From Epsilonproteobacteria bacterium UBA6211 (GTDB lineage Bacteria; Campylobacterota; Campylobacteria; Campylobacterales; Arcobacteraceae): a DNA stretch of 19,645 bases. Location of the stretch: positions 1-19,645 of the forward strand of contig DISL01000054.1 of the NCBI GenBank assembly GCA_002421845.1, written 5' to 3'. Positions 1 through 7,337 of the stretch are shown here, piece by piece (within the stretch, counting starts at the first letter, position 1; the number at the start of each line of letters is the position of its first letter). A program made the translations under genes and the position numbers. A model generated the notes under the pieces. That model searched no databases and was not told where the DNA came from. It saw only the letters and a list, made by a program, of their open reading frames with translations.

Positions 1-1313
1 GTTCTTGTACTCAAAAACTGGTCTGCTTCGTTTAGCAGTAAAATAGGTTCTGATTTTGATTTTTGAACTATTGATTTGTAAGTATCAAAAATATTTCTTA
101 CGTTTTTCTCACTTTCTCCCACATACATAGATAAAATTTTGCTACAATCAAAACTTAATACTTTTTTCTTTAATGATTTAGCAAGTGCCAAAGATGTAAG
201 AGTTTTACCTGTTCCTGCAGCTCCGTAAAATATGATTTTTGCATCAATCCCTTTTTTCTTATCTTTGATACCCCATTCTATAAGTCTGTTTGATACGTTT
301 TTATCCACTTGTTTTAAAAGCGCTTCTAAAACCTCTTTTGTTTTTTTATTTAGGATTACCTCTTCAAGCCCTTTTTTAGGCTCTAGTAGTTCAAATATAT
401 TTTGCTCTTTGATAAGCGTATCTATTTTTACTTTTTGAGTTCTCCCTTTTTTCTTATTTGGGTGTGAGATTTTGTAAAGTATCTCATCTGGTATGTAAAA
501 GTTTCTATTTATTCCGCCAAAAGGGGTAAGCATCTCATCATAATCAACAAGTGAGTTTGATATAAGTTTTCCGCTCTCTTCAAGAAGGGAACGGTATTTT
601 ATCTTTTCATAGTCATCGGCACTGACCAAATCAATAAGGGAGTTCATATCTCTTATAGACTCGTCGTTTCCTGCATATTCTTCTTTCAAAAGTGCTAAAA
701 ATATCATTTGTTCTTTTTCGTCAAGTCCGTACTCTTTGAAAAACTCTTCAAGCATTATAGAGCTGTTTGTCACTTTTACTCTCTCTTTGATTCTGTTTTC
801 AAGGAGGGCTAGTTTTGATTTGAGTCTATTGATATTGGGTGAACTTTCGCCGAAGTTGTGTTTTACTATATTTAGCTTTTGAGCAAGGTCTATTTTGAAG
901 AATTGGTCTTGTAGATACTCAAGGTGGTCGCTATATGGGCTAACTTCAGGTAATACAAACTCTAAACTACCGTCTTCAAGTAGTTTCAAAAATGCAGCCG
1001 ATAGGGATACTGAACTGTTTAGAAGTTCTAGTTTCGTAATCTCGCTTATTTTAATATGGTTAAATCCGCTTTGTACCATCCATCCTAGTTCAAGAAGGTT
1101 TTTTATATGGTTGATTTGTTCTAGGTGTTCAAACTTTTTAATATCGTAAAACTCACCTAATATATCAACAACCATTATATTATCGACACCTTGAATATAT
1201 TGTTTTAATAAATATTGCAATATCTTTGCCTCTTGAGCCGAACATTTAAGTTGAGCAAATATATCAAGTTTGTCTAAGTGGTCACTTTTTAAAAATTTTA
1301 TTACTTCTGTCAT
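1..1313 (-). CDS. AAA-family ATPase (C-terminus beyond window)
   Basis: Partial gene, about 437 codons visible, running off the left edge. The C-terminal part has the AAA core: Walker A GAAGTGKT at residues 364-371 and a Walker B-like ILLLNEAD ending near residue 431, where the usual Asp before Glu is Asn. This NEAD variant occurs in some AAA proteins. The roughly 350 residues before it are helical with no motif I can name, and there is no signal peptide. Two in-frame ATGs are adjacent (1316 and 1313). The second is chosen because AAGG lies 6 bases upstream; the first would have only 3 bases of spacing. It overlaps the nfo stop, so it is probably the last visible gene of the operon and coupled to nfo. 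Role unknown: likely protein or complex remodelling in the cytoplasm. A functional link to DNA repair is only suggested by the operon. Confidence 0.85.
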   Translation of the reverse strand, partial: MTEVIKFLKSDHLDKLDIFAQLKCSAQEAKILQYLLKQYIQGVDNIMVVDILGEFYDIKKFEHLEQINHIKNLLELGWMVQSGFNHIKISEITKLELLNSSVSLSAAFLKLLEDGSLEFVLPEVSPYSDHLEYLQDQFFKIDLAQKLNIVKHNFGESSPNINRLKSKLALLENRIKERVKVTNSSIMLEEFFKEYGLDEKEQMIFLALLKEEYAGNDESIRDMNSLIDLVSADDYEKIKYRSLLEESGKLISNSLVDYDEMLTPFGGINRNFYIPDEILYKISHPNKKKGRTQKVKIDTLIKEQNIFELLEPKKGLEEVILNKKTKEVLEALLKQVDKNVSNRLIEWGIKDKKKGIDAKIIFYGAAGTGKTLTSLALAKSLKKKVLSFDCSKILSMYVGESEKNVRNIFDTYKSIVQKSKSEPILLLNEADQFLSTR

Positions 1314-2158
1314 CATTTGCCTTCTAAAGAGTATAATAGTTCTATTTCTTGTTTCCAAATATCAGGGTCTATGGTCTCCAAAATAAGAGGAATATCATCC
1401 ATTCTATGGTCATTCATAAGAAGTCTAAAAGACTCTAGCCCTATCTGACCTTTGCCTATGCTATCGTGTCTATCTACCTTGCTTCCAAGGGCTGGTTTTG
1501 CGTCATTGATATGCATCCCCATAAGGTATTTGAATCCTACAATTTCATCAAATTCTGCCCAAGTTTTTTCGTAGGCTTCTTTTGTTCTTATATCATACCC
1601 TGCACTAAACATATGGCAAGTATCTATACAAACTCCTATACGGCTTTTGTCTTCTATCTTTTCTATCAAATAAGCTAAATGTTCAAACTTATATCCGAGG
1701 TTGCTTCCCTGACCTGCCGTGTTTTCGATAACGGCTTTTACGTTTTTTGTGCTATCTAGTGCTTTGTTGATAGAGTCTGCTATCAAATCCAAACACTCTG
1801 TTTCACTTATTTTTCTTAGGTGGCTACCTGGGTGAAAATTGAGTCTATCAAGTCCTAATATATCGCAACGTTCCATCTCATCTATAAAGGCATTTAGAGA
1901 TTTTTCCCTTGAGTCACTCTCCGGACTTCCTAGATTGATAAGATAGCTATCGTGAGGTAATATATGTTTCGGTAGTATTTTTGATTTTTCAAGATTTAAA
2001 AACCACAAATCAATAGTATCCTTATCAAGCGGTTTTGCAACCCATTGTTTTTGGTTTTTCGTAAAAAGTGCAAAAGCCTTTGCCCCTATAGCCATAGCGT
2101 TTAACGGTGCATTGTAAACCCCACCGCTACTGCTTACGTGAGCCCCTAAAAATTTCAT
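1313..2158 (-). CDS. nfo: Endonuclease IV (apurinic/apyrimidinic endonuclease)
   Basis: A 281-residue TIM-barrel AP endonuclease that nicks DNA 5' of abasic sites and removes 3' blocking groups in base excision repair. All nine trinuclear zinc ligands are present: H69, H109, E145, D179, H182, H216, D229, H231 and E261, in numbering identical to the E. coli enzyme. Family signatures include FHPGSHL (108-114), the ENTAGQG segment (145-151), the CIDTCHMFSAGYD segment (177-189) and HINDAKPALGSKVDRH (216-231). Full length for the family. Its ATG overlaps the TGA of the upstream lipoprotein gene (ATGA), and its own stop overlaps the start of the AAA gene, so it is expressed inside a compact operon rather than from an obvious damage-responsive promoter. 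Confidence 0.97.
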   Translation of the reverse strand: MKFLGAHVSSSGGVYNAPLNAMAIGAKAFALFTKNQKQWVAKPLDKDTIDLWFLNLEKSKILPKHILPHDSYLINLGSPESDSREKSLNAFIDEMERCDILGLDRLNFHPGSHLRKISETECLDLIADSINKALDSTKNVKAVIENTAGQGSNLGYKFEHLAYLIEKIEDKSRIGVCIDTCHMFSAGYDIRTKEAYEKTWAEFDEIVGFKYLMGMHINDAKPALGSKVDRHDSIGKGQIGLESFRLLMNDHRMDDIPLILETIDPDIWKQEIELLYSLEGK

Positions 2159-2583
2159 AATTGTTCCTTTATCTTAATCAAAATATTGTTTTTGCTATCT
2201 TTGAAATATATTCCATCATCCGTATTGTATGTGTATTCTATGTCGTTCATATTTGATAGCTCTTTGCCGTTTAATACTTCATAAAAAAAGCTTGACGGAT
2301 AAGCCTTTGAAAAATGCTCATTATTGAAAGATTTGGCACTAGTACAAGCCAAATCAGATGTACATATTTTGTCTTCGTAAACTTTTAAAAATAAAATAGC
2401 TTGACCGAAATTGTAAATTTCAAGTTCACAACGGTCTTTAAAAGTTTTGATAAACCCCATATCAGAATATTTCATATCAGGAGTTTTTAAAACCACTAAA
2501 ACGCTTTTGGTTTTTAGGGGTTGTTTGGTGTAACAACCGCTAAAAATAAATATAATAAAAACGATACTAAAAAAATACTTCAT
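2155..2583 (-). CDS. Small predicted lipoprotein
   Basis: A 142-residue protein with a clear type II signal peptide: a short basic start, a hydrophobic run rich in Phe and Ile, then the lipobox IFSGC with the acylated Cys at residue 17. The mature part is about 125 residues, contains two more cysteines (C52 in the segment KDRCELEIYN and others in the DKICTSDLACTSAK region, which could form disulfides), and has no motif I recognise. It is predicted to be membrane-anchored in the periplasm or outer membrane. The ATG shares one base with the stop of the sulfurylase-like gene, and its stop overlaps the nfo ATG by four bases, so translation is probably coupled. Function unknown. Confidence 0.85.
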   Translation of the reverse strand: MKYFFSIVFIIFIFSGCYTKQPLKTKSVLVVLKTPDMKYSDMGFIKTFKDRCELEIYNFGQAILFLKVYEDKICTSDLACTSAKSFNNEHFSKAYPSSFFYEVLNGKELSNMNDIEYTYNTDDGIYFKDSKNNILIKIKEQL

Positions 2584-3761
2584 TAGTTAAGTGATGTAGT
2601 TTGGTGAAGTTTCATCAAACTTACATAGAAATTCGTTGTTTCAAAATCATCTAAAAGTCCACTTGACGGAGATAGATTTTGGTGTATTCTTTTTAGTTTT
2701 TCGGTTCTATTCGGGAATAAAGCACTTAGGATAATAGATGAAATCTCTTTTCTCATAAATATAGCCGGAGGTATCATACCAAGCTCAAATAACTCTAAGA
2801 GTGACGGTGAATGGTATTTGATATGATGGTGGCTACCGTGTGGGCATGAACTCGTACTTACCAAAGTTTTACACTGGTCACAATATACAAACTCGCTCAT
2901 TACCTCTATATCTATATCTACACCGCTTAGGGTATCTATGATAGATGACAACCCGTCACGGTCAAAAAACGCACCTAGTCCTGCGTGGTTTTGTCCTATG
3001 ATGATTTTGTCTGCACCGTAGTTTTTTGCAACTATTGCATTTAAAAGCATTTCGTTAAAACCACCGAAAATATAAGTGTTTTCTAGAGGTATAAGTAATA
3101 CTCTGCTTTTTGGCAAATAATGCTCTATAAAGTATTCCAAACATTTATATCTTGTCTCAAACGAGATAAAATCATCCGTATATGGTTTGAGGATAAAAAG
3201 TACCATCAAATCACATTTTACAAGACCTGAACGGATAATTCTTTCGTGAACTCTATGAAAAGGTTTACCGGAAAGCATCATACAAGATACTTTTTTTGCT
3301 CCCGTTTTTTCTATTGCTTCTTGGATTTGTGCTTTGTGCTCTTTTATATCTTGGAACTTAAGATTAAATTCACCGCATATTGCGTAGTTGCCAAGACGTC
3401 TATATGTATCTTTTACCCCCTGATGTTCAGGGTTGTTTGTACCGTAGATGTTTTTTATCCTTTGGTCTTTGCATATTTTGAATACTTCGTTTACGGTGAT
3501 GTCACCGATTACCTCTTTGTCACACACAAGTTTTATATTTTCACCGTGTTTTGCGTGTTTTAATACTTCCTCATTCTTTTTACCGCTTGGTGCTAATACA
3601 AATGAAAATGGGAAACTCTTACCGCCGTAAACTTTTGTTTGGTCAACTTCCCTTGCCGTTTTTTCGTCCATCAAAGACATAACGGGTGCGAAAAGCCCCT
3701 CTTTTAGCATACCTAATGTAGCAACCGCTTCTTTATCGATATAGAGATATTTTTCTTTCAT
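2583..3761 (-). CDS. ATP-sulfurylase-like nucleotidyltransferase, non-canonical active site
   Basis: 392 residues, the usual size of a single-domain bacterial sulfate adenylyltransferase (Sat): N-terminal PUA-like domain (about 1-155), then a nucleotidyltransferase domain. Retained features are the HxxH motif (H169, H172), a zinc-site pattern C294-x2-C297-x8-C306 followed by histidines, and MRKE at 336-339. The substrate motifs are altered: the QxRNP segment before the histidines reads LSGKP, GRDHAG reads GQNHAG (256-261), and the SGTxxR segment is not conserved (around 317-326). The sulfate-contacting Arg residues are thus missing. It may use another substrate or be inactive; a true Sat is possible only if these motifs tolerate the change. 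First gene of the minus-strand operon; RBS GAGG lies upstream of the ATG. Confidence 0.8.
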   Translation of the reverse strand: MKEKYLYIDKEAVATLGMLKEGLFAPVMSLMDEKTAREVDQTKVYGGKSFPFSFVLAPSGKKNEEVLKHAKHGENIKLVCDKEVIGDITVNEVFKICKDQRIKNIYGTNNPEHQGVKDTYRRLGNYAICGEFNLKFQDIKEHKAQIQEAIEKTGAKKVSCMMLSGKPFHRVHERIIRSGLVKCDLMVLFILKPYTDDFISFETRYKCLEYFIEHYLPKSRVLLIPLENTYIFGGFNEMLLNAIVAKNYGADKIIIGQNHAGLGAFFDRDGLSSIIDTLSGVDIDIEVMSEFVYCDQCKTLVSTSSCPHGSHHHIKYHSPSLLELFELGMIPPAIFMRKEISSIILSALFPNRTEKLKRIHQNLSPSSGLLDDFETTNFYVSLMKLHQTTSLN

Positions 3762-3779
3762 TATAAAACCTCTTTTGTT

Positions 3780-3785
3780 TTTATA
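3780..3785 (-). promoter_or_regulatory. Candidate -10 box of the minus-strand operon
   Basis: On the minus strand, TATAAA is read in the leader about 20 bases upstream of the sulfurylase-like ATG. Campylobacterota sigma-70 promoters depend mainly on the -10 box, with a poorly conserved -35. A second candidate, CATAAT, lies slightly further upstream, so the exact start is uncertain. The 156-base intergenic gap to queH must hold promoters in both directions. Confidence 0.3.
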
Positions 3786-3880
3786 TGCAATTTGTATTAT
3801 GATAACAAAATTAAGCTAAAAAATAAGATGAGTTTGGTATTTGTTTCTGTAATATAACCAAACTTTAAATGAACCTTAGA

Positions 3881-3886
3881 TAAAAT
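3881..3886 (+). promoter_or_regulatory. Candidate -10 box for queH
   Basis: TAAAAT in an AT-rich context upstream of queH. A start of transcription about seven bases downstream (near 3893) would leave almost no leader for the upstream ATG at 3897 but a normal leader for the TTG at 3918. It therefore also bears on the choice of start codon. Confidence 0.35.
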
Positions 3887-3917
3887 CTAACTATAAATGA
3901 AGAAGATAGGAAGAGGT

Positions 3918-5009
3918 TTGAGTAAAATAGTAGTTCAGATTTGTTGTAGTGTAGATAGCCACTATTTTTTAGAGTGTTTGAGAGAAGATTTTCCACAAGA
4001 TGAGATAATAGGCTTTTTTTATAACCCCAATATTCACCCATACGGGGAGTATATGCTACGACTAAAAGATGTTGAGTTTAGTTGCAAAAAGCTCGGTATT
4101 GATTTGATTGACGGTTTATACGACATAAATAAATGGTATGAGATAACAAAAGGGTATGAAAACGAGCCTGAAAAAGGAAATCGTTGTACTATTTGTTTTG
4201 ATGATAGGCTTGATGTTACGGCTTTAAAAGCAAAAGAGCTAAAAGCAGATAAATTTACTACGACACTTCTTATGAGTCCTCTAAAATCCCAAGAAAAACT
4301 TAAAATCATAGGAGATAAACTAGGAGTACAAAATGCTTTGGAGTTTATTTATAAAGATTATAGAAGCGGTAGCGGTGGGATAAATCAATCTTTGGCGGTT
4401 AAAAACAATAGGCTTTATAGACAAAATTATTGCGGATGTATATATGCACTAAACGCCCAAAGGGAGGCACAAAATAGACTTTGTGATGAGTTGATTAGTC
4501 TTATAACAAAGCAAATATTACCAAACTCCATAGAATATAGACTCTCTTTGTTTGAACAAAGGGACAAACTATCCGATAACGGCAAAGAGTTTTTTATCAA
4601 AAAAGTCGATTTTATCAATTATAGGATTTTATCGGGACTTCTTAAAATAAACAAAATAGCGGTGCCGTCTTATATTTTGGCATATTCTTATCTCAAAAAT
4701 CAAAAAACAAATGCAAAGGTGGAGTTTATAAAAAACTCTACGGCTTATTTGAATAAAAACGGTATAATCTTGATTGCAATAGAGAAATTTAATGAGCTTA
4801 CAAATAGGTCGTACAAAAGTGTCAAAGAGCTTTTAACTAACCCTTTAAGTTTTGAAGAAGAGGTTAGAGCAAGGAGAGAGATTTTAGAAGATTTTTCCTT
4901 ATCGCCTGTCATTATAGTCGATAGTATTAAACAAGACGATGCTATAGAGTTAGCGTTAAATGCAACATATTTTTCGGATACAAAGGAAGAAATTGAAATT
5001 ATTAGTTAG
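3918..5009 (+). CDS. queH: Epoxyqueuosine reductase QueH, extended form
   Basis: Reduces epoxyqueuosine to queuosine in tRNA, the last step of Q synthesis. It is the metal-cofactor alternative to cobalamin-dependent QueG. The six conserved cysteines are visible: CC at 9-10, the CTIC pair (C90, C93) and CGC (C172, C174), the expected iron-sulfur ligands. The family core ends near residue 200; about 160 further residues form a C-terminal extension with no motif I can name, as in other Campylobacterota homologues. TTG at 3918 is preferred over ATG at 3897: AGGA lies six bases upstream of it, the protein then begins MSKIVVQICCSVDSHYF as expected for the family, and no ribosome site precedes the ATG. 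The 3' end overlaps lpxB by 17 bases. Confidence 0.9.
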   Translation: MSKIVVQICCSVDSHYFLECLREDFPQDEIIGFFYNPNIHPYGEYMLRLKDVEFSCKKLGIDLIDGLYDINKWYEITKGYENEPEKGNRCTICFDDRLDVTALKAKELKADKFTTTLLMSPLKSQEKLKIIGDKLGVQNALEFIYKDYRSGSGGINQSLAVKNNRLYRQNYCGCIYALNAQREAQNRLCDELISLITKQILPNSIEYRLSLFEQRDKLSDNGKEFFIKKVDFINYRILSGLLKINKIAVPSYILAYSYLKNQKTNAKVEFIKNSTAYLNKNGIILIAIEKFNELTNRSYKSVKELLTNPLSFEEEVRARREILEDFSLSPVIIVDSIKQDDAIELALNATYFSDTKEEIEIIS

Positions 5010-6042
5010 TGCATTGGAGCCATCGGCAAATATCCATTTAAGTGAGCTTAAAAAACATCTTAGTCCAAGCGTAGAGTTTGTAGGGATATACGATAAGAGT
5101 CTAGGAAATCCCATATATGACCTATCAAGCGTAGCTGTGATGGGGTTTGTAGATGCTATCAAAAAAATCAACTTTTTTTTGGACTTAAAAAAACAGATGG
5201 TGGCTTTGGCAAAGGATTGCGATAAAGTTTTGCTTATGGATTCATCGGGATTTAATCTTCCGTTGGCAAAAGAGCTAAAAAAAACATATCCTAATTTGGA
5301 AATAACCTACTATATCCTTCCTCAAGCGTGGGCTTGGAGAAAAGGGCGTATAAAAGTGATAGAAAGCGTATGCGATAAACTTTTTTCTATACTCCCTTTT
5401 GAAAAGGATTTTTATACCAAAAAAGAGAAGATAGAGTATGTGGGGCATCCACTCCTTGATGAGATAAAAGAGTATAAAGATGAGGTTATCAATAGCGGTA
5501 AAATAGCCTATATGCCCGGAAGTAGAATAGGGGAGATAAAAAAGCTTATCCCTACTTTTAAAGAAGTCGCAAAACAAATAGGAAGTGAAAAAAAACATAT
5601 TTTGATAGTACCGAAAAACTTTAAAGATAGAGATTTGTCTGAAATTTACGGCGAGATAGATGATTTTGAGATAAGTTTTGATGCCCACAAAACACTATAT
5701 GAGAGTGAATTTGCCTTTATTTGTAGCGGTACTGCGACTTTGGAAGCTGCTATTATCGGTACACCTTTTGTTTTGGCATATAAGGCTAAAAAAACAGATT
5801 TTTTCATAGGGACTAAAATATTTAATATCACTACAATAGGACTTGCAAATATCTTTTTTGAGAAAATGAAACAACCACATTTACATAAAGAACTTTTGCA
5901 AGAAGATGTAAATGTAAAAAATCTTATAGAAGAATATAAAACAATAGATAAAAAACAATTTGTCGAAAGAACGGTGGAGCTTAGAGGGTATCTTCAAAAA
6001 GGGAGTAGCCAAACGGTAGCTCGTCTAATCGAAAATAAATAA
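4993..6042 (+). CDS. lpxB: Lipid-A-disaccharide synthase
   Basis: Joins UDP-2,3-diacylglucosamine and lipid X to form the lipid A disaccharide at the inner membrane (Raetz pathway). 349 residues with GT-B-type signatures: PQAWAWRKGR (110-119), LPFEKDFY (134-141), GHPLLDE (151-157), PGSRIGEI (175-182) and SGTATLEA (245-252). The N-terminus reads SALEPSANIHL, the variant typical of Campylobacterota in place of the GExSGD-like motif. Start chosen at TTG 4993, preceded by AAGGAAG with normal spacing and giving MKLLVSALEPSAN; the earlier in-frame ATG at 4960 lacks a ribosome site and would add eleven unconserved residues. The start lies inside the end of queH, suggesting coupled translation. Confidence 0.95.
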   Translation: MKLLVSALEPSANIHLSELKKHLSPSVEFVGIYDKSLGNPIYDLSSVAVMGFVDAIKKINFFLDLKKQMVALAKDCDKVLLMDSSGFNLPLAKELKKTYPNLEITYYILPQAWAWRKGRIKVIESVCDKLFSILPFEKDFYTKKEKIEYVGHPLLDEIKEYKDEVINSGKIAYMPGSRIGEIKKLIPTFKEVAKQIGSEKKHILIVPKNFKDRDLSEIYGEIDDFEISFDAHKTLYESEFAFICSGTATLEAAIIGTPFVLAYKAKKTDFFIGTKIFNITTIGLANIFFEKMKQPHLHKELLQEDVNVKNLIEEYKTIDKKQFVERTVELRGYLQKGSSQTVARLIENK

Positions 6043-6049
6043 AGATTTT

Positions 6050-6061
6050 GATATTATAGTA
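6050..6061 (+). promoter_or_regulatory. Candidate internal promoter before fabZ
   Basis: GATATTATAGTA contains overlapping -10-like hexamers (TATTAT, TATAGT) in the 49-base gap between lpxB and fabZ. The identical 12-mer occurs at 12939-12950 before the PAP2 gene, at a comparable distance from the start codon. Based on pattern only. Confidence 0.35.
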
Positions 6062-6091
6062 GAAAATTAATTGGTGATGGAGTAGTTAAGT

Positions 6092-6535
6092 ATGTTAGAT
6101 ATTATGGAAATACAAGAGATTTTACCTCATAGATACCCATTCTTACTTGTAGATAGAATTACGGATATGGTAGAAAAAGAGACTATAGTAGGGTACAAAA
6201 ATATCTCTATTAGCGAACCTGCTTTTATGGGGCATTTCCCGGGTCACCCTATATATCCGGGTGTTTTGATACTTGAAGGTATGGCACAAGCAGGTGGGAT
6301 ATTAGCACTTAAAAGCAACGGTCTTACAAATGAGCAGCTGAAAACAAAAGTAATATACTTTATGAGCATAGATAATGCAAAGTTCAGATCACCTGTAAAA
6401 CCGGGCGACAAGCTTGAATATAGAGTAAAAGTGGTTAAATTAAGAGGTACTTTGATAGTTCTTCAAGGTGAAGCTTATGTGGATGATAAGCTTGTGGCTG
6501 AAGCAGAACTAAAAGCAATGATTGTTGATAAGTAG
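6092..6535 (+). CDS. fabZ: 3-hydroxyacyl-ACP dehydratase FabZ
   Basis: Dehydrates (3R)-hydroxyacyl-ACP in fatty-acid elongation and competes with LpxA for the same hydroxyacyl-ACP pool, which explains its place between lpxB and lpxA. 147 residues, hot-dog fold. The catalytic pair is visible as H48 in GHFPGHPIYPG and E62 in LILEGMAQA, with the standard 14-residue spacing; the entry motif LPHRYPFLLVDR is at 11-22. GGAG lies upstream of the ATG at a slightly long spacing. An alternative ATG at residue 5 (MEIQEILPHR) cannot be excluded. The last codons overlap the ribosome site of lpxA. Confidence 0.97.
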   Translation: MLDIMEIQEILPHRYPFLLVDRITDMVEKETIVGYKNISISEPAFMGHFPGHPIYPGVLILEGMAQAGGILALKSNGLTNEQLKTKVIYFMSIDNAKFRSPVKPGDKLEYRVKVVKLRGTLIVLQGEAYVDDKLVAEAELKAMIVDK

Positions 6536-6542
6536 GAAAAAT

Positions 6543-7337
6543 ATGTCACAAATTCACAAAACTGCCATCATTGAAGATGGTGCGATAATAGGTCAAAACG
6601 TAACTATAGGTGCATATACAATCATAGGTAAAGATGTAAAAATAGGTGACGGAACAACGATAGGTAGCCATACTCTTATAGAAGGTAAGACTACTATCGG
6701 TAAAAACAATCAGATTTTTTCCCATGCGGCACTAGGCTCAATTCCGCAAGATTTGAAGTTTCACGGTGAAGATGTGGAGCTTATCATCGGTGACAACAAT
6801 AAAATAAGAGAATTTACGTTATTTAACCCAGGCACTGAAGGCGGTGGCGGTAAAACCGTAATAGGAAACAACAACCTTTTTATGGGCTATGTTCACGTTG
6901 CACACGATTGTATCATAGGTAATAATTGTATATTTGCAAATGTGGCTACTTTGGCTGGGCATGTTGAGTGTGATGATTATGTGGTAGTAGGTGGTCTTAC
7001 ACCTGTTCATCAGTTTTGTAAGCTTGGAACATCTGTAATGGTAGGTGGTGGTAGCGTGGTTACCCAAGATATTCCTCCGTTTTGTCTTGCAGAAGGTAAC
7101 CGTGCAGTGTTAAGAGGTCTTAATCTAACTGGTCTAAGAAGAAGATTTGATGATAGAGCAACAATAGATGAGATAAAAAGAGCTTATAAAAAACTTTTTG
7201 CTTCAAATGCACCTTTGATGGATAGTGCAAAAGAGATTTTTGAAAGTACCGACAACGAATACGTGAGAAGAATGGCTGAGTTTGTATTGAATACAAAAAG
7301 AGGGATACCTTTTGAAAGAAGGAAAGAAATTGAGTAA
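6543..7337 (+). CDS. lpxA: UDP-N-acetylglucosamine acyltransferase
   Basis: First step of lipid A synthesis: transfer of a 3-hydroxyacyl chain from ACP to UDP-GlcNAc (or its 3-amino analogue; the sequence does not decide). 264 residues. The N-terminal two thirds form a left-handed beta-helix of hexapeptide repeats (IGxxxxIG units from about residue 10), with the catalytic His region HVAHD at 118-122 (H121 matches the E. coli catalytic His125). Then come VGGGSVVTQDIPP and the helical C-terminal domain beginning at RGLNLTGLRRRF. ATG 6543 is chosen because AGGA lies five bases upstream and the protein begins MSQIHKTAII; in-frame upstream starts would add unconserved residues overlapping fabZ. 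Its end overlaps the clpX start. Confidence 0.97.
   Translation: MSQIHKTAIIEDGAIIGQNVTIGAYTIIGKDVKIGDGTTIGSHTLIEGKTTIGKNNQIFSHAALGSIPQDLKFHGEDVELIIGDNNKIREFTLFNPGTEGGGGKTVIGNNNLFMGYVHVAHDCIIGNNCIFANVATLAGHVECDDYVVVGGLTPVHQFCKLGTSVMVGGGSVVTQDIPPFCLAEGNRAVLRGLNLTGLRRRFDDRATIDEIKRAYKKLFASNAPLMDSAKEIFESTDNEYVRRMAEFVLNTKRGIPFERRKEIE

Noticed and set aside
232..1149. Plus-strand open frames of 68 and 84 codons at the left edge
   Set aside because: They lie opposite the AAA ATPase gene, whose frame is continuous and carries Walker motifs; the proteins are Ser/Phe-rich, typical of antisense of Lys/Glu-rich genes.
4960..4992. ATG at 4960 as the start of lpxB
   Set aside because: No ribosome site precedes it, and it adds eleven residues not seen in the family; TTG 4993 has AAGGAAG at good spacing and gives the expected N-terminus.
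6522..6542. Upstream in-frame start for lpxA
   Set aside because: It lies within fabZ without a ribosome site; ATG 6543 with AGGA gives the conserved N-terminus.
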